Part shown: piece after piece, positions 16,563 through 24,169 of the stretch
Layout: each line of letters opens with the position of its first letter
Numbering within the stretch: the first letter of the stretch is position 1
Source: Clostridia bacterium
GTDB taxonomy: Bacteria; Bacillota; Clostridia; Christensenellales; Borkfalkiaceae
DNA length: 64,000 nt
Reading direction: 5' to 3'
NCBI GenBank assembly: GCA_017415505.1
Contig: JAFQGG010000009.1
Location: 1-64,000 of the forward strand
Position numbers and translations under genes: made by a program
Notes under the pieces: generated by a model
Told to the model about the DNA's origin: nothing
Seen by the model: only the letters and a program-made list of their open reading frames with translations
Database searches by the model: none

Positions 16563-17414
16563 TTAGTCGTTGCGCACCGTGTATTCGGTTACGCCGAGGA
16601 TCGTTTCGCCGTCCACTTGCACGGCGCGCGGGGCGTCGAATTTCACCGTGATTTCCTTGCCCTCTAAAACGGTTACGCACTTCGTTTTCTTGATATGCTC
16701 GCCCTTGAATATGGACGGGAAAATCATAAGCGTTTTCAGTTTTCCGCTACCGTGGAACACCATTACGGAGGATTTTTTCTCGCCGAGTCTATCCTGCGCG
16801 GGCGTGGGCATCATGCCCCCGCCGTAATACCTGCCGTGCATGGTGGGCGCGAGCCAAACCTTCTTAAACGCGTATTCCTTTCCGTCCACGATTACCGTCG
16901 CGTTCGTCGGCTTATACTTAAAGAGCAACCCTTTAATGGCAATCCCCGTATAATTGATTTTCTTACCCGGTTTCTTTTCGCGAATCCTATCCCCCTCTTC
17001 GCAACAGTACCCGTCGATTCCGTACCCCACGCCGTTGATAAAGCGGTATTCCTGCCCTTTCACCGTCACGGTGGGCAAATCGCGGATATATTCGTTGATA
17101 CAAAACGGTTCGCAACCCGCTTCCTTACCCAAATCGCGCAAGAAATCGTTCCCGCTCCCACAGGCGTAATAATAAATAGCCTTCCCTTCGTACAAGCCCT
17201 TGGCTTCGTTGACGAATCGATTGAGCGTGCCGTCGCCACCGCAAACGATTACGCGTTCGTCTTCCCCCAATTCCTTAAAAAAGGTAGGATAATCCACCGC
17301 CGTCATGCTTACGAACGATAAATTTTTCTCCGCGTAAAACAAGCGCAGTCTTTCCGCGCCCTCTATCCCCTTGCCGTTCGCCGCGTATGGATTGTATAAT
17401 GCGATATATTGCAT
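16563..17414 (-). CDS. Diacylglycerol kinase-like lipid kinase
   Basis: The protein belongs to the DAGK catalytic-domain (YegS/DgkB-like) family that phosphorylates lipids or sphingoid bases with ATP. It shows the nucleotide motif GGDGTLN near residue 66 and GSGNDF near 100. The C-terminal beta sandwich ends in QVDGE. I choose ATG 17414, with AGGAG about seven bases upstream, giving 283 residues. The longer frame from 17432 lacks this signal. It has its own promoter and terminator, so it is a single-gene unit between the restriction-modification pair and the TIR-like gene. The substrate is not determined. Canonical DgkB is possible, since no dgkA appears at its usual site near era. Confidence 0.88.
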   Translation of the reverse strand: MQYIALYNPYAANGKGIEGAERLRLFYAEKNLSFVSMTAVDYPTFFKELGEDERVIVCGGDGTLNRFVNEAKGLYEGKAIYYYACGSGNDFLRDLGKEAGCEPFCINEYIRDLPTVTVKGQEYRFINGVGYGIDGYCCEEGDRIREKKPGKKINYTGIAIKGLLFKYKPTNATVIVDGKEYAFKKVWLAPTMHGRYYGGGMMPTPAQDRLGEKKSSVMVFHGSGKLKTLMIFPSIFKGEHIKKTKCVTVLEGKEITVKFDAPRAVQVDGETILGVTEYTVRND

Positions 17415-17449
17415 ACTTTTCTCCTTTGTCATATGTTTGTATTACATAT

Positions 17450-17478
17450 ATTGTACGGATTTTTTCACGGTTTGTCAA
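17450..17478 (-). promoter_or_regulatory. Promoter of the lipid kinase gene
   Basis: On the minus strand TTGACA (17473-17478) and TACAAT (17450-17455) are 17 bases apart, a near-consensus sigma-A promoter 36 bases before the ATG. Confidence 0.85.
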
Positions 17479-17499
17479 GGGTTTGCACTATTTTTTACC

Positions 17500-17540
17500 A
17501 AAAAATATTCGCCGCGCCACCCCAAACGGGTGGCGCGGCG
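17500..17540 (-). terminator. Intrinsic terminator downstream of the TIR-like gene
   Basis: A perfect 13-base-pair stem (17510-17522 with 17528-17540, loop of five) is followed on the minus strand by an AT stretch with six T residues. It lies about 200 bases beyond the stop of the TIR-like gene. Confidence 0.85.
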
Positions 17541-17550
17541 GGTTTTTATT

Positions 17551-17737
17551 ATGGTTACGTCACGAAAAACGGTTGATTTACGCAAAACTATTTTTTTGCG
17601 GATTGACGAGAAAAATTCAAGAAAGACAAGCGTTTTGTGAGCGCGCATACTTGGAAAGTATGAAAACGAGCAAAACACGAAGTATTTCACAGAATTTTTC
17701 CGTCAAAAATCAACCGAGTTTCGTAACAAAGCCTTTC
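17551..17737. repeat. Non-coding element with inverted-repeat ends
   Basis: This gap holds no gene. Its ends are imperfect inverted repeats: gttacgtcacgaaaaacggt at 17554-17573 resembles the reverse complement of the last part (around 17705-17733, sharing cggttgattt and gttacg). The centre has a small hairpin, catactt/aagtatg (17647-17663). It may be a miniature repeat element or a structured 3' untranslated region of the TIR-like gene. Confidence 0.45.
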
Positions 17738-19024
17738 TTAAAAGTTATCGATATGGCGTTTAATTCTATCGGTGAGCGAGCTGGTATAGACAAGCTCTCT
17801 TTCCCACTCGGCGTACTTGGCTTTGATAGACTTTTTGCACATGGTCTTATAGAAAGAATCTTCCATATAATTGCATTGTTCGCTGAGCGCAACGACGTAC
17901 TCTTGTTCAAATTTGGTAGCGAGCAAACTATTGCCCGCGTACGCGGCGACGAAGCTTCTATGCAGGTTTTTCCTCTCGTCCACGGAAACGGCGAGATAAG
18001 ACAAAAACTTCTCCTTATCGCCGAACGAGTCCTTATAAAGGTGCGCCAGGTCGTTGTTTGCGTAGCTTTTCAAAAGCTGTACGAGGCATGGATTGGGGTC
18101 GTAGTCCTCGGGAATCCCGTCCAAAGACTCGATCATTTTCCCCAAACGATCCCTTGCCTGCTCCGCGCAGTACCCGCGCGTTTCCTCGTCGATATCGGTA
18201 TTTTTCAAGTACAGCGCGCACGACAAACCGTATACGTCCAAGCAAAGAATATCCAAGAGTATCGATATTTTTTCGGGCAACTTCGATTTGCGCACGAGCG
18301 TGCTTTCAAACACCTCTATCCCCTCGAAAAATACGGTGTGCGGGAGCGCCTTGGTCATATTCTCACTTTCGAGGAACACGTCCACGTACGCCTTGGCGAA
18401 CGCCACCGTTTCGTTGACAGCCAAGCTCCCCGACACGCCGTCGAGCATTTTCCGAAACTGACGGTTGTCCTGATAATAATACGCCGCAAGACAGCCCGTA
18501 AGAATTTGCCGACAAACGTCGTCCTCGGGCAGGTCGGTGTTCTCTTTAAGGTTGGCGAACAGGCGTTTCCAATCGTTTATATCGTCGAAGTAACAAATTT
18601 TGCTCTCGTCGTCGATATCGCGAAGATACCGTTCGTAAATTTGACGCGCGAACTCTTCCTCGTCGCCGTTTTCGCGGTCGAAGCGCACCTCGGAAACCCA
18701 AGTCCCCAAAAGGTCGCTCGGCAAATCGCGGTGCGATTTATTGATGAGTACCGTGCAAATGCTGTTGGGGGACATTTTCGCCATGATATACCCCCATTCG
18801 AACATGAGATTCGAACTGATTTGCCCGTCTTCCGCCTTATTCTCCACGAGTAGAATCGCGGAGTTGCATTTATTGATTTGCCCGATAACCTGCGCGCCTA
18901 CGTACATATCCTTGGGCGCGCCACCCCCCACGATCGCGCTATGCGCTTTGCTTTGATTGATAAGCTTCGCAACCTTGTCCGCAAGGCTCTTATTCCCGCT
19001 CCAACCGATAAAAATGGTACTCAT
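17738..19024 (-). CDS. TIR-like (CAP12/PF10137-type) protein with helical C-terminal region
   Basis: The first 130 residues look like a TIR-family nucleotide-binding domain: IFIGWSG at residues 4-10, GQINKCNSAILLVE near 48-61, and NLMFEWGY at 72-79, where E76 matches the catalytic Glu of NAD-cleaving TIR domains. The remaining 300 residues are helical and unrecognised, perhaps a TPR-like sensing part. Such proteins often act in anti-phage defence by depleting NAD, and the gene sits near a restriction-modification pair. The gene has a perfect consensus promoter and AAGGAG before the ATG, so it is probably expressed constitutively. Function is inferred from the family. Confidence 0.75.
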   Translation of the reverse strand: MSTIFIGWSGNKSLADKVAKLINQSKAHSAIVGGGAPKDMYVGAQVIGQINKCNSAILLVENKAEDGQISSNLMFEWGYIMAKMSPNSICTVLINKSHRDLPSDLLGTWVSEVRFDRENGDEEEFARQIYERYLRDIDDESKICYFDDINDWKRLFANLKENTDLPEDDVCRQILTGCLAAYYYQDNRQFRKMLDGVSGSLAVNETVAFAKAYVDVFLESENMTKALPHTVFFEGIEVFESTLVRKSKLPEKISILLDILCLDVYGLSCALYLKNTDIDEETRGYCAEQARDRLGKMIESLDGIPEDYDPNPCLVQLLKSYANNDLAHLYKDSFGDKEKFLSYLAVSVDERKNLHRSFVAAYAGNSLLATKFEQEYVVALSEQCNYMEDSFYKTMCKKSIKAKYAEWERELVYTSSLTDRIKRHIDNF

Positions 19025-19053
19025 ACGCTTCTCCTTGTCGCTTCTTATCTTAC

Positions 19054-19082
19054 ATTATATATAAAATAAAAAGTTTTGTCAA
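19054..19082 (-). promoter_or_regulatory. Perfect consensus promoter of the TIR-like gene
   Basis: On the minus strand TTGACA (19077-19082) and TATAAT (19054-19059) are separated by exactly 17 bases, matching the sigma-A consensus at all twelve positions. The ATG is about 30 bases further on. Confidence 0.93.
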
Positions 19083-19084
19083 GC

Positions 19085-19128
19085 AAAGAACGCGCGAAAG
19101 GCTTTCAAAAAAGAAAACCTTTCGCGCG
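19085..19128 (-). terminator. Terminator-like hairpin after ddl
   Basis: An 11-base-pair stem (19091-19101 with 19118-19128), extended by four more pairs after one mismatch, follows the ddl stop. The T run on the minus strand (ttcttt) is moderate. The TIR promoter starts directly behind it. Confidence 0.7.
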
Positions 19129-19134
19129 CACCGT

Positions 19135-20244
19135 CTATTTTTTTCGTGGTTGCGCGGTGGAAAGAATCCCCGTATACACGATCGACTTTTCTTCCTCTTT
19201 CGCCTGCGCCACCGCCTCTTCCAACAAATCGGTGAAAAAGGCGCGCGCGTCGGATACCCGTTCGCAAAAGAGATAATACGCGAGCGAGCCGGGCACGGTG
19301 TTCACCTCGCAAAGATACGCCTTATCCTTGGAAACGAGGAAGTCCATACGCACCACTCCGCGCAAGTCCATACGCTTATACACCGTCCGCGTATACGCGC
19401 GGATTTTATCCCGCAAATCCCCGCTGAACGCACACCTGCCCCCGCTCCTCATTTTCGGGTCGGTGCGTTTGATATACTTTTCCTCGAACGAATACAGCCC
19501 CGCGCCGAACGCTTCCTCCGGCTCGGAAACGACGATTTCACCGCCGTGACAGTACGCCGCGCAGTTCACGTCCTTTTTGTCCGTGAGATACTTCTCCACG
19601 ATTGCGCGATAATCGAGCGTGAACGCGTTTTCAAGCGCACCGCGAAGCTCGTCTTCGTTCTTCGCCACGCGAATCCCGATCGACGAACCGAGGTGCGCGG
19701 GCTTTACCACGACGGGGTATTTGAGTCTTGAAGCCACGCTTTTGAGCAAAAACGCGCCCCGTTTGCGATAGTCCCGTTCGTTGACGCGCAGGTAATCGAC
19801 GAAAGGCACGCCGAGCGCGCGAAGCACCGTCTTCGTCGTGCATTTATCTAAGAACACGCCCGACGCCGTAAGCGCGGGCGAGGCGAGCGGAATCCCGTTC
19901 CACTCCGCAATCGCGGAAACGCCTCCCCCCTCGCCCAAACCGCCGTGACAGCAGTTCAACGCAATATCGAGCTTTGTAAGCCGTTTCACCTTGCCCCGTT
20001 TCCCGAGCGCGTAAAGCACGCCCCCGTCGAGGAACACGCGCGTGAACGAAGAATACTTTTTTTCCTTAAAAGTTTGGATATCCGTCATGTTCGGCGCGGT
20101 ATACGCACCGCCGTCCGTATGTATATAAATGGGCACGGGCGAAAACTTCGTCCGATCGAGCACGTTGAGCACGAACACACCCGTGAGCACGGATATCTCG
20201 TTTTCACAAGACTTACCGCCGAAAAACACCGCAACCTTCCGCAT
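19135..20244 (-). CDS. ddl: D-alanine--D-alanine ligase
   Basis: Ddl joins two D-alanines for peptidoglycan precursors, using ATP. The 369-residue ATP-grasp protein shows VAVFFGGKSCENEISVLTG at the N-terminus, the HGGLGEGG substrate loop, KPAHLGSSIG, and late RMDF plus CEVNTVPGS magnesium-binding motifs. The omega-loop Lys-Tyr pair (EEKYIKR) favours D-Ala-D-Ala over D-Ala-D-Lac synthesis, so there is no sign of a vancomycin-resistance ligase. It follows murF, the enzyme that uses its product, at a 63-base distance. GGAGGTG lies before the ATG. Confidence 0.94.
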   Translation of the reverse strand: MRKVAVFFGGKSCENEISVLTGVFVLNVLDRTKFSPVPIYIHTDGGAYTAPNMTDIQTFKEKKYSSFTRVFLDGGVLYALGKRGKVKRLTKLDIALNCCHGGLGEGGGVSAIAEWNGIPLASPALTASGVFLDKCTTKTVLRALGVPFVDYLRVNERDYRKRGAFLLKSVASRLKYPVVVKPAHLGSSIGIRVAKNEDELRGALENAFTLDYRAIVEKYLTDKKDVNCAAYCHGGEIVVSEPEEAFGAGLYSFEEKYIKRTDPKMRSGGRCAFSGDLRDKIRAYTRTVYKRMDLRGVVRMDFLVSKDKAYLCEVNTVPGSLAYYLFCERVSDARAFFTDLLEEAVAQAKEEEKSIVYTGILSTAQPRKK

Positions 20245-20307
20245 AAAAAAACACCTCCGCGCAAATTTTTCCGCTTTGGTGTTTCTTCCGTTTTTTTAAT
20301 TCCGTCG

Positions 20308-21912
20308 TCAATACACGTCGGGCAAATCGTTCAAAAAGAGCACCGCGTCCCCTTTTCGTAGCCACGAAGAGAGAATCTCTTTCGATTCTTCTATCTCCCG
20401 CGCAATTTTGAGTTTCCCCAAATCCCCGCCGGCTTCAAGATATCCTTTCTTGACCGCGCCCACGAGCGTGTCGCCCACGAGAATCACGAGGTCCAAGCAC
20501 TCCGAGGCAATCTTCCTGCCCAGCTCGCCGTTGATTTTCTCTTCCAGCACCCCGCACTCCACGATCCCGGGCGTGACGATACACTTTCTACCCGCAAACC
20601 GAGAAAGCGCGGCGAGCGCTTCCGTCGCGGAGCGGGGATTGGCGTTGTACCCGTCGTCGAGGATATACACCCCGTTGTTCTCCAACAGCTGTAAGCGGTG
20701 GGGCACGGGTTGCATTTTCGCAAGCCCCCTTGCGATCTCTTCCGCCGTCAAACCCATTTGATAGGCGAGCGTTGCCGAAAGCAAAATATTTTCCACCGCC
20801 GCAAGCCCGAGAAGCGCGGTTTTTACCTCCACCGTTTCCTCGCCCAAACGGAGCGTAAAGGTCGTTTCCGTTGCGGATACGCGCAAATTGAGCACCGCCG
20901 ACGAATCGGCAAAGCTCACGCCCTCGGCGTCCTCCCCAAGCGCTTGTAACACGCGTTCTTTCAAACTCTCCCCGCACACGACGCGCGCCCCGCATTTCAA
21001 TATCTCGCTCTTTTCCGCGAAGATATTATCCAACGACGAAAAGGAAGAAATATGCTGTTCGCAAACGCCCGTGAACACGGCGTAATCGGGTTTCACGAGC
21101 GCGCAAAGCTCGGAAATATCCCCTTTCTTGCGCGCGCCCATTTCCGCGATAAATACTTGTTTTCCCGCAAAATCTTTATCAAAAACCGTCTTGGCGATCC
21201 CGATCGGCGTGTTGTACGATTCGGGCGTGCCCGTCACGGCGTACTTTTCCGACAATACCGCTTTGAGAATGTTTTTCACCGAGGTTTTTCCGTAACTGCC
21301 CACGATCCCCACGCGAATAATTTGCGTTTCGTTCAATACCTGCCCCGCCCGTTTTACGAATTTGGCGTTGCGCTTATTCTCGAACACGCGCACCACGCCG
21401 TTGACGGCGCAAAGCAGGAAGGGAAGCGCCGTAGGCAAAAACGCAAAGGGCGCGAACCCGACGAGCGCGTAGAGCGTAGAACCGTTCAGATCGATCAGCC
21501 ATTGTAAAAGTTCGATTACCCCGCAAGTCACCGCGATCACGAACAAAAGATAGAATATGAACAGTCGGCAAAACCGCCCCGTGCGGTGCATGGGCACTTT
21601 CAACGCGTAGCGCAAATCGACGAACACGAACACGACCAAAAAGCCGAGGAAAGGCAAGGCGGAAATCGCGCGCGCCCACTTCACGCCCAAAAACGAAAAA
21701 CCGAGCGCCGTTACCGTCGTCGTCAACGCTAAGCACAAAGAGAGCACGCAAAGGCGGTTGAAGTACAGATTATCCCCCCGCCGAAACCAACGCAAAAACA
21801 GACGGTTTTTATACCCGCCCTGTTGCATTGCGCCCACCGTTTTCACCGTCATTAGGCAAAACAGCACGGCGCATACGACCCCTGCGCAAATTCTAACCAC
21901 TAAATCCGTCAT
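20308..21912 (-). CDS. Mur ligase (MurF-like) with N-terminal membrane domain
   Basis: MurF adds D-Ala-D-Ala to UDP-MurNAc-tripeptide. Here a Mur ligase core (P-loop GSYGKTS at residues 205-211, then SYNTPIG, EMGARKKGDI and DDGYNANPRS) follows five predicted membrane helices in residues 4-170. Canonical MurF is soluble and about 450 residues; this protein has 534. I choose ATG 21912 because it overlaps the TGA of the hydrolase gene (ATGA). The open frame further upstream lies inside that gene and encodes Arg-rich sequence. Its place before ddl supports a role in precursor synthesis, perhaps at the membrane. Confidence 0.88.
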   Translation of the reverse strand: MTDLVVRICAGVVCAVLFCLMTVKTVGAMQQGGYKNRLFLRWFRRGDNLYFNRLCVLSLCLALTTTVTALGFSFLGVKWARAISALPFLGFLVVFVFVDLRYALKVPMHRTGRFCRLFIFYLLFVIAVTCGVIELLQWLIDLNGSTLYALVGFAPFAFLPTALPFLLCAVNGVVRVFENKRNAKFVKRAGQVLNETQIIRVGIVGSYGKTSVKNILKAVLSEKYAVTGTPESYNTPIGIAKTVFDKDFAGKQVFIAEMGARKKGDISELCALVKPDYAVFTGVCEQHISSFSSLDNIFAEKSEILKCGARVVCGESLKERVLQALGEDAEGVSFADSSAVLNLRVSATETTFTLRLGEETVEVKTALLGLAAVENILLSATLAYQMGLTAEEIARGLAKMQPVPHRLQLLENNGVYILDDGYNANPRSATEALAALSRFAGRKCIVTPGIVECGVLEEKINGELGRKIASECLDLVILVGDTLVGAVKKGYLEAGGDLGKLKIAREIEESKEILSSWLRKGDAVLFLNDLPDVY

Positions 21913-22619
21913 ACAAAAAATTCCTCTGCCAAAAGATTGAATACTACGGGATTTTCGGCAAACGCAAAATGCCCGCCCTCTATCGTTTGTAACCGCGCGT
22001 TGGGAAACGCGCGCTCGTACGCTTCCGCCTCCGCTTTCGTCGTCACGGTATCGCGCGTGCCCTCTACGAGAAGCACCTCGTTTTCCACCTTTTGCGCGCA
22101 AGCGCGCAAATCTTCGTTGACGATCTTTTTATAACTCTCCCGCATGATCGGGGACAGCGAGCGATACTCCGCGCTCCCGAAGTGCTTTTGCGCAAACCTC
22201 GGCGCGATTTTTTTCACCGCGCGGTACGCTTTCACCTTTATTTTATAGCCCAAACCGCGATTTAATATCACGCCCGCCGGACCCGTCAACAGCAGTTTAT
22301 CGACCGCGCTATTCTCCGCGCTCGCAAGCTTTACCGCCACGCGACACCCGAACGAGTGCGCGATTATATGCGGTTTTTCCACTTTCAATTCCCGCAAAAT
22401 CCCTTTCGTCCACTCGGCGTAATCGCCGACGGAATACGCGCTCGTAAGCGGGTCGCTTTGCCCAAAACCGAGAAAGTCGAACGCCGTCACGCGGAAATAT
22501 CTCGAAAAATAAGAAATTTGCGCCGAAAACGCCTCTTTCGAGGAAAGGTAGCCGTGCAAGAACACGAGATCTTTTCCCCGCCCCTTTTGTAGAAACGAAA
22601 CTTGGGATAAAACGCCCGT
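21909..22619 (-). CDS. Alpha/beta hydrolase, probably starting at ACG
   Basis: The protein has the fold's HGYLSS oxyanion region, nucleophile motif AHSFGCR, acid TRD and histidine in GGHFAF, so the catalytic triad is complete. The first usual start in frame is GTG at 22565, but it cuts the first beta strand and has no ribosome binding site. The frame continues upstream with a typical strand (GKDLVFLHG). The strong AAGGAGG at 22628-22634 stands eight bases from an in-frame ACG at 22619, with no ATG, GTG or TTG between. I therefore extend to ACG, giving 236 residues. Substrate unknown. It lies between rimI and murF. Confidence 0.75.
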   Translation of the reverse strand, partial: TGVLSQVSFLQKGRGKDLVFLHGYLSSKEAFSAQISYFSRYFRVTAFDFLGFGQSDPLTSAYSVGDYAEWTKGILRELKVEKPHIIAHSFGCRVAVKLASAENSAVDKLLLTGPAGVILNRGLGYKIKVKAYRAVKKIAPRFAQKHFGSAEYRSLSPIMRESYKKIVNEDLRACAQKVENEVLLVEGTRDTVTTKAEAEAYERAFPNARLQTIEGGHFAFAENPVVFNLLAEEFFV

Positions 22620-22627
22620 AGCTCCGT

Positions 22628-22634
22628 CCTCCTT
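22628..22634 (-). promoter_or_regulatory. Strong ribosome binding site deciding the hydrolase start
   Basis: AAGGAGG on the minus strand overlaps the rimI stop codon and lies eight bases before an in-frame ACG (22619-22617). Nothing else nearby could use it. Confidence 0.75.
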
Positions 22635-23064
22635 ACAGTTTTTTCTCCATGAGCGCGGCGTCCTCGCCGTCCTCGTAATACCGTTTCCGCTCGCCGTATT
22701 TCACGAACCCGAACTTCTCGTATAAACGAATCGCGGTCGCGTTCGACACGCGCACTTCCAACAACGCCCTACTCGCCCCGAGCGACTTCGCCTTTTCGAG
22801 CATTGCGCCAAGAATCGCGCCCCCGTAGCCCTTGCCCCGAAAGGGGATATCCACCGCGATATTGGCGATCTCCGCGTCCTCAAACAGGCACAACAAACAG
22901 CCGTAACCGCATACCTGCCCCCCTTCTTCCAATAAAAAGGAGTGTTGCCAAGCGTATCTAAGCACGCTCGCGAGCGCGTCCTCGCTCCAAGGGTCGGAAA
23001 AGCAACGCGCTTCCATTTGCGCGATTTCCGTCAAATCGCTTTGTTCCCAAGCTCGAATCTTCAT
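22633..23064 (-). CDS. rimI: Ribosomal protein S18 N-acetyltransferase RimI-like
   Basis: This GNAT-family acetyltransferase of 143 residues has the acetyl-CoA loop FRGKGYGG and the RimI-typical C-terminal stretch LEVRVSNATAIRLYEKFGF. RimI acetylates the N-terminal Ala of protein S18, and its gene often stands next to tsaB and tsaE, as here. It is 10 bases downstream of tsaB and preceded by GAGGAA eight bases from its ATG. Confidence 0.92.
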   Translation of the reverse strand: MKIRAWEQSDLTEIAQMEARCFSDPWSEDALASVLRYAWQHSFLLEEGGQVCGYGCLLCLFEDAEIANIAVDIPFRGKGYGGAILGAMLEKAKSLGASRALLEVRVSNATAIRLYEKFGFVKYGERKRYYEDGEDAALMEKKL

Positions 23065-23074
23065 GCGCGTTTCC

Positions 23075-23701
23075 TCAACGCCCCGCGTTGATTTCCGCTG
23101 AGCTTTTGCGGATATACAGCGCGTTCAATTCCCCGAACGCGCGCTTTTGCCCAAGGTCGCGCACGGCGTTCAACAGCCCTTGCACGGGGTCGGCAACTCG
23201 CACGCTCCGCTTTTCGCCGATCGGCAATTCTTCCAACGCGCAAAGGGCGTAACCCTCGCCCGCAAGCGATAGAACCTCGTCCTCGGAAAGATAGGCGGGT
23301 TCGAGCGTAACCGCGCCCTGTTCGTAACCGCAAGCGTAGTAATAATCGTGCAACGCGTCGACAAGACACAGCGTTTTTTGCTCGCAGTCTACCTTATTAT
23401 ATGCCGACAAATCGAAAGAGGTGACGGGCAATACGGGCTTTGCAAACGCCAACGCAAACCCTTTCACGGCGGAAATGCCGATACGGATTCCCGTAAACGA
23501 CCCCGCGCCCACCACGGCGGAAAAAAAATCGCACTCGGAAAGCGCAAGTCCCGCTTCTTTTAACGCCTCGTCGATTTTTTCCATAATCAAAACGGAATGG
23601 CGCATAGCGCAGTCGGGCACGAAAACGGAGTGTGCTTTCCCGTCCTTTTGCGCAATCACCGTCATATATTTTCCACTCGTATCGATAGCAAGAAAATTCA
23701 T
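23075..23701 (-). CDS. tsaB: tRNA t6A biosynthesis protein TsaB
   Basis: TsaB is the scaffold partner of TsaD and TsaE in making N6-threonylcarbamoyladenosine at position 37 of ANN-decoding tRNAs. The protein has the degenerate ASKHA-fold start LAIDTSGKY and the conserved GAGSFTGIRIGISAVKGFA stretch. I choose ATG 23701, with a GGGGGA element before it. A TTG at 23716 overlapping the tsaE stop is the alternative. The C-terminal part is shorter and less conserved, as usual. It is surrounded by tsaE and rimI. Confidence 0.94.
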   Translation of the reverse strand: MNFLAIDTSGKYMTVIAQKDGKAHSVFVPDCAMRHSVLIMEKIDEALKEAGLALSECDFFSAVVGAGSFTGIRIGISAVKGFALAFAKPVLPVTSFDLSAYNKVDCEQKTLCLVDALHDYYYACGYEQGAVTLEPAYLSEDEVLSLAGEGYALCALEELPIGEKRSVRVADPVQGLLNAVRDLGQKRAFGELNALYIRKSSAEINAGR

Positions 23702-23712
23702 GCGTTCCCCCG

Positions 23713-24114
23713 TCAATAAGAAATTTCCCGACGCTCTTCGCCGAGTTTTTTAATACATACCCGTTTCACCGTTTTCGGGAGCAACGGCGCGATATTTTGC
23801 GCCCATTCCACGAGGCAAATCCCGCCCATATCGAAATAGTCGGCAAGCCCCAACGCCTCCGCCTGCGCCACCGATTCAATGCGGTAGCAATCGTAATGAA
23901 ACAGCCGACCGTCGTAGTCGTTCATGTACGCGTAAGTGGGGCTGGTCACCTCTTCTTCAATGCCCAAACCCTCGGCAACGCCCTTGGCGAACACCGTTTT
24001 TCCCGCGCCCATTTCACCGTCGAGCACGACCACGTCGCCCGCGCGAAGGGTCTTCGCGTATTCCCGCGCGAACGCCTGCGTTTCCTCGCGCGATTTTGAA
24101 ATAAAAATTTCCAT
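23713..24114 (-). CDS. tsaE: tRNA t6A biosynthesis ATPase TsaE
   Basis: TsaE is the small ATPase of the t6A complex. The 133-residue protein shows Walker A GEMGAGKT, the SPTYAYMNDY loop and HYDCYRI, all family marks. It is the first gene of the tsaE-tsaB-rimI-hydrolase-murF-ddl group. The promoter -10 ends only six bases before the ATG and there is no Shine-Dalgarno sequence, so the mRNA is probably leaderless. Confidence 0.95.
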   Translation of the reverse strand: MEIFISKSREETQAFAREYAKTLRAGDVVVLDGEMGAGKTVFAKGVAEGLGIEEEVTSPTYAYMNDYDGRLFHYDCYRIESVAQAEALGLADYFDMGGICLVEWAQNIAPLLPKTVKRVCIKKLGEERREISY

Positions 24115-24120
24115 ATACTT

Positions 24121-24149
24121 ATTATAATACCTTACGCAAAATTTTGCAA
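24121..24149 (-). promoter_or_regulatory. Promoter of tsaE operon, probably giving a leaderless mRNA
   Basis: On the minus strand TTGCAA (24144-24149) and TATAAT (24121-24126) are 17 bases apart, and only six bases (aagtat) separate the -10 from the ATG at 24114. The -35 overlaps a 12-base perfect palindrome gcaaaattttgc (24136-24147) that could be an operator. Confidence 0.8.
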
Positions 24150-24169
24150 TGATTTCGGGGGTTGCCCGC

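Noticed and set aside
19135..20244. D-Ala-D-Lac ligase (vancomycin resistance type)
   Set aside because: The omega-loop Lys-Tyr pair of D-Ala-D-Ala ligases is kept and no vanH or vanX neighbours exist.
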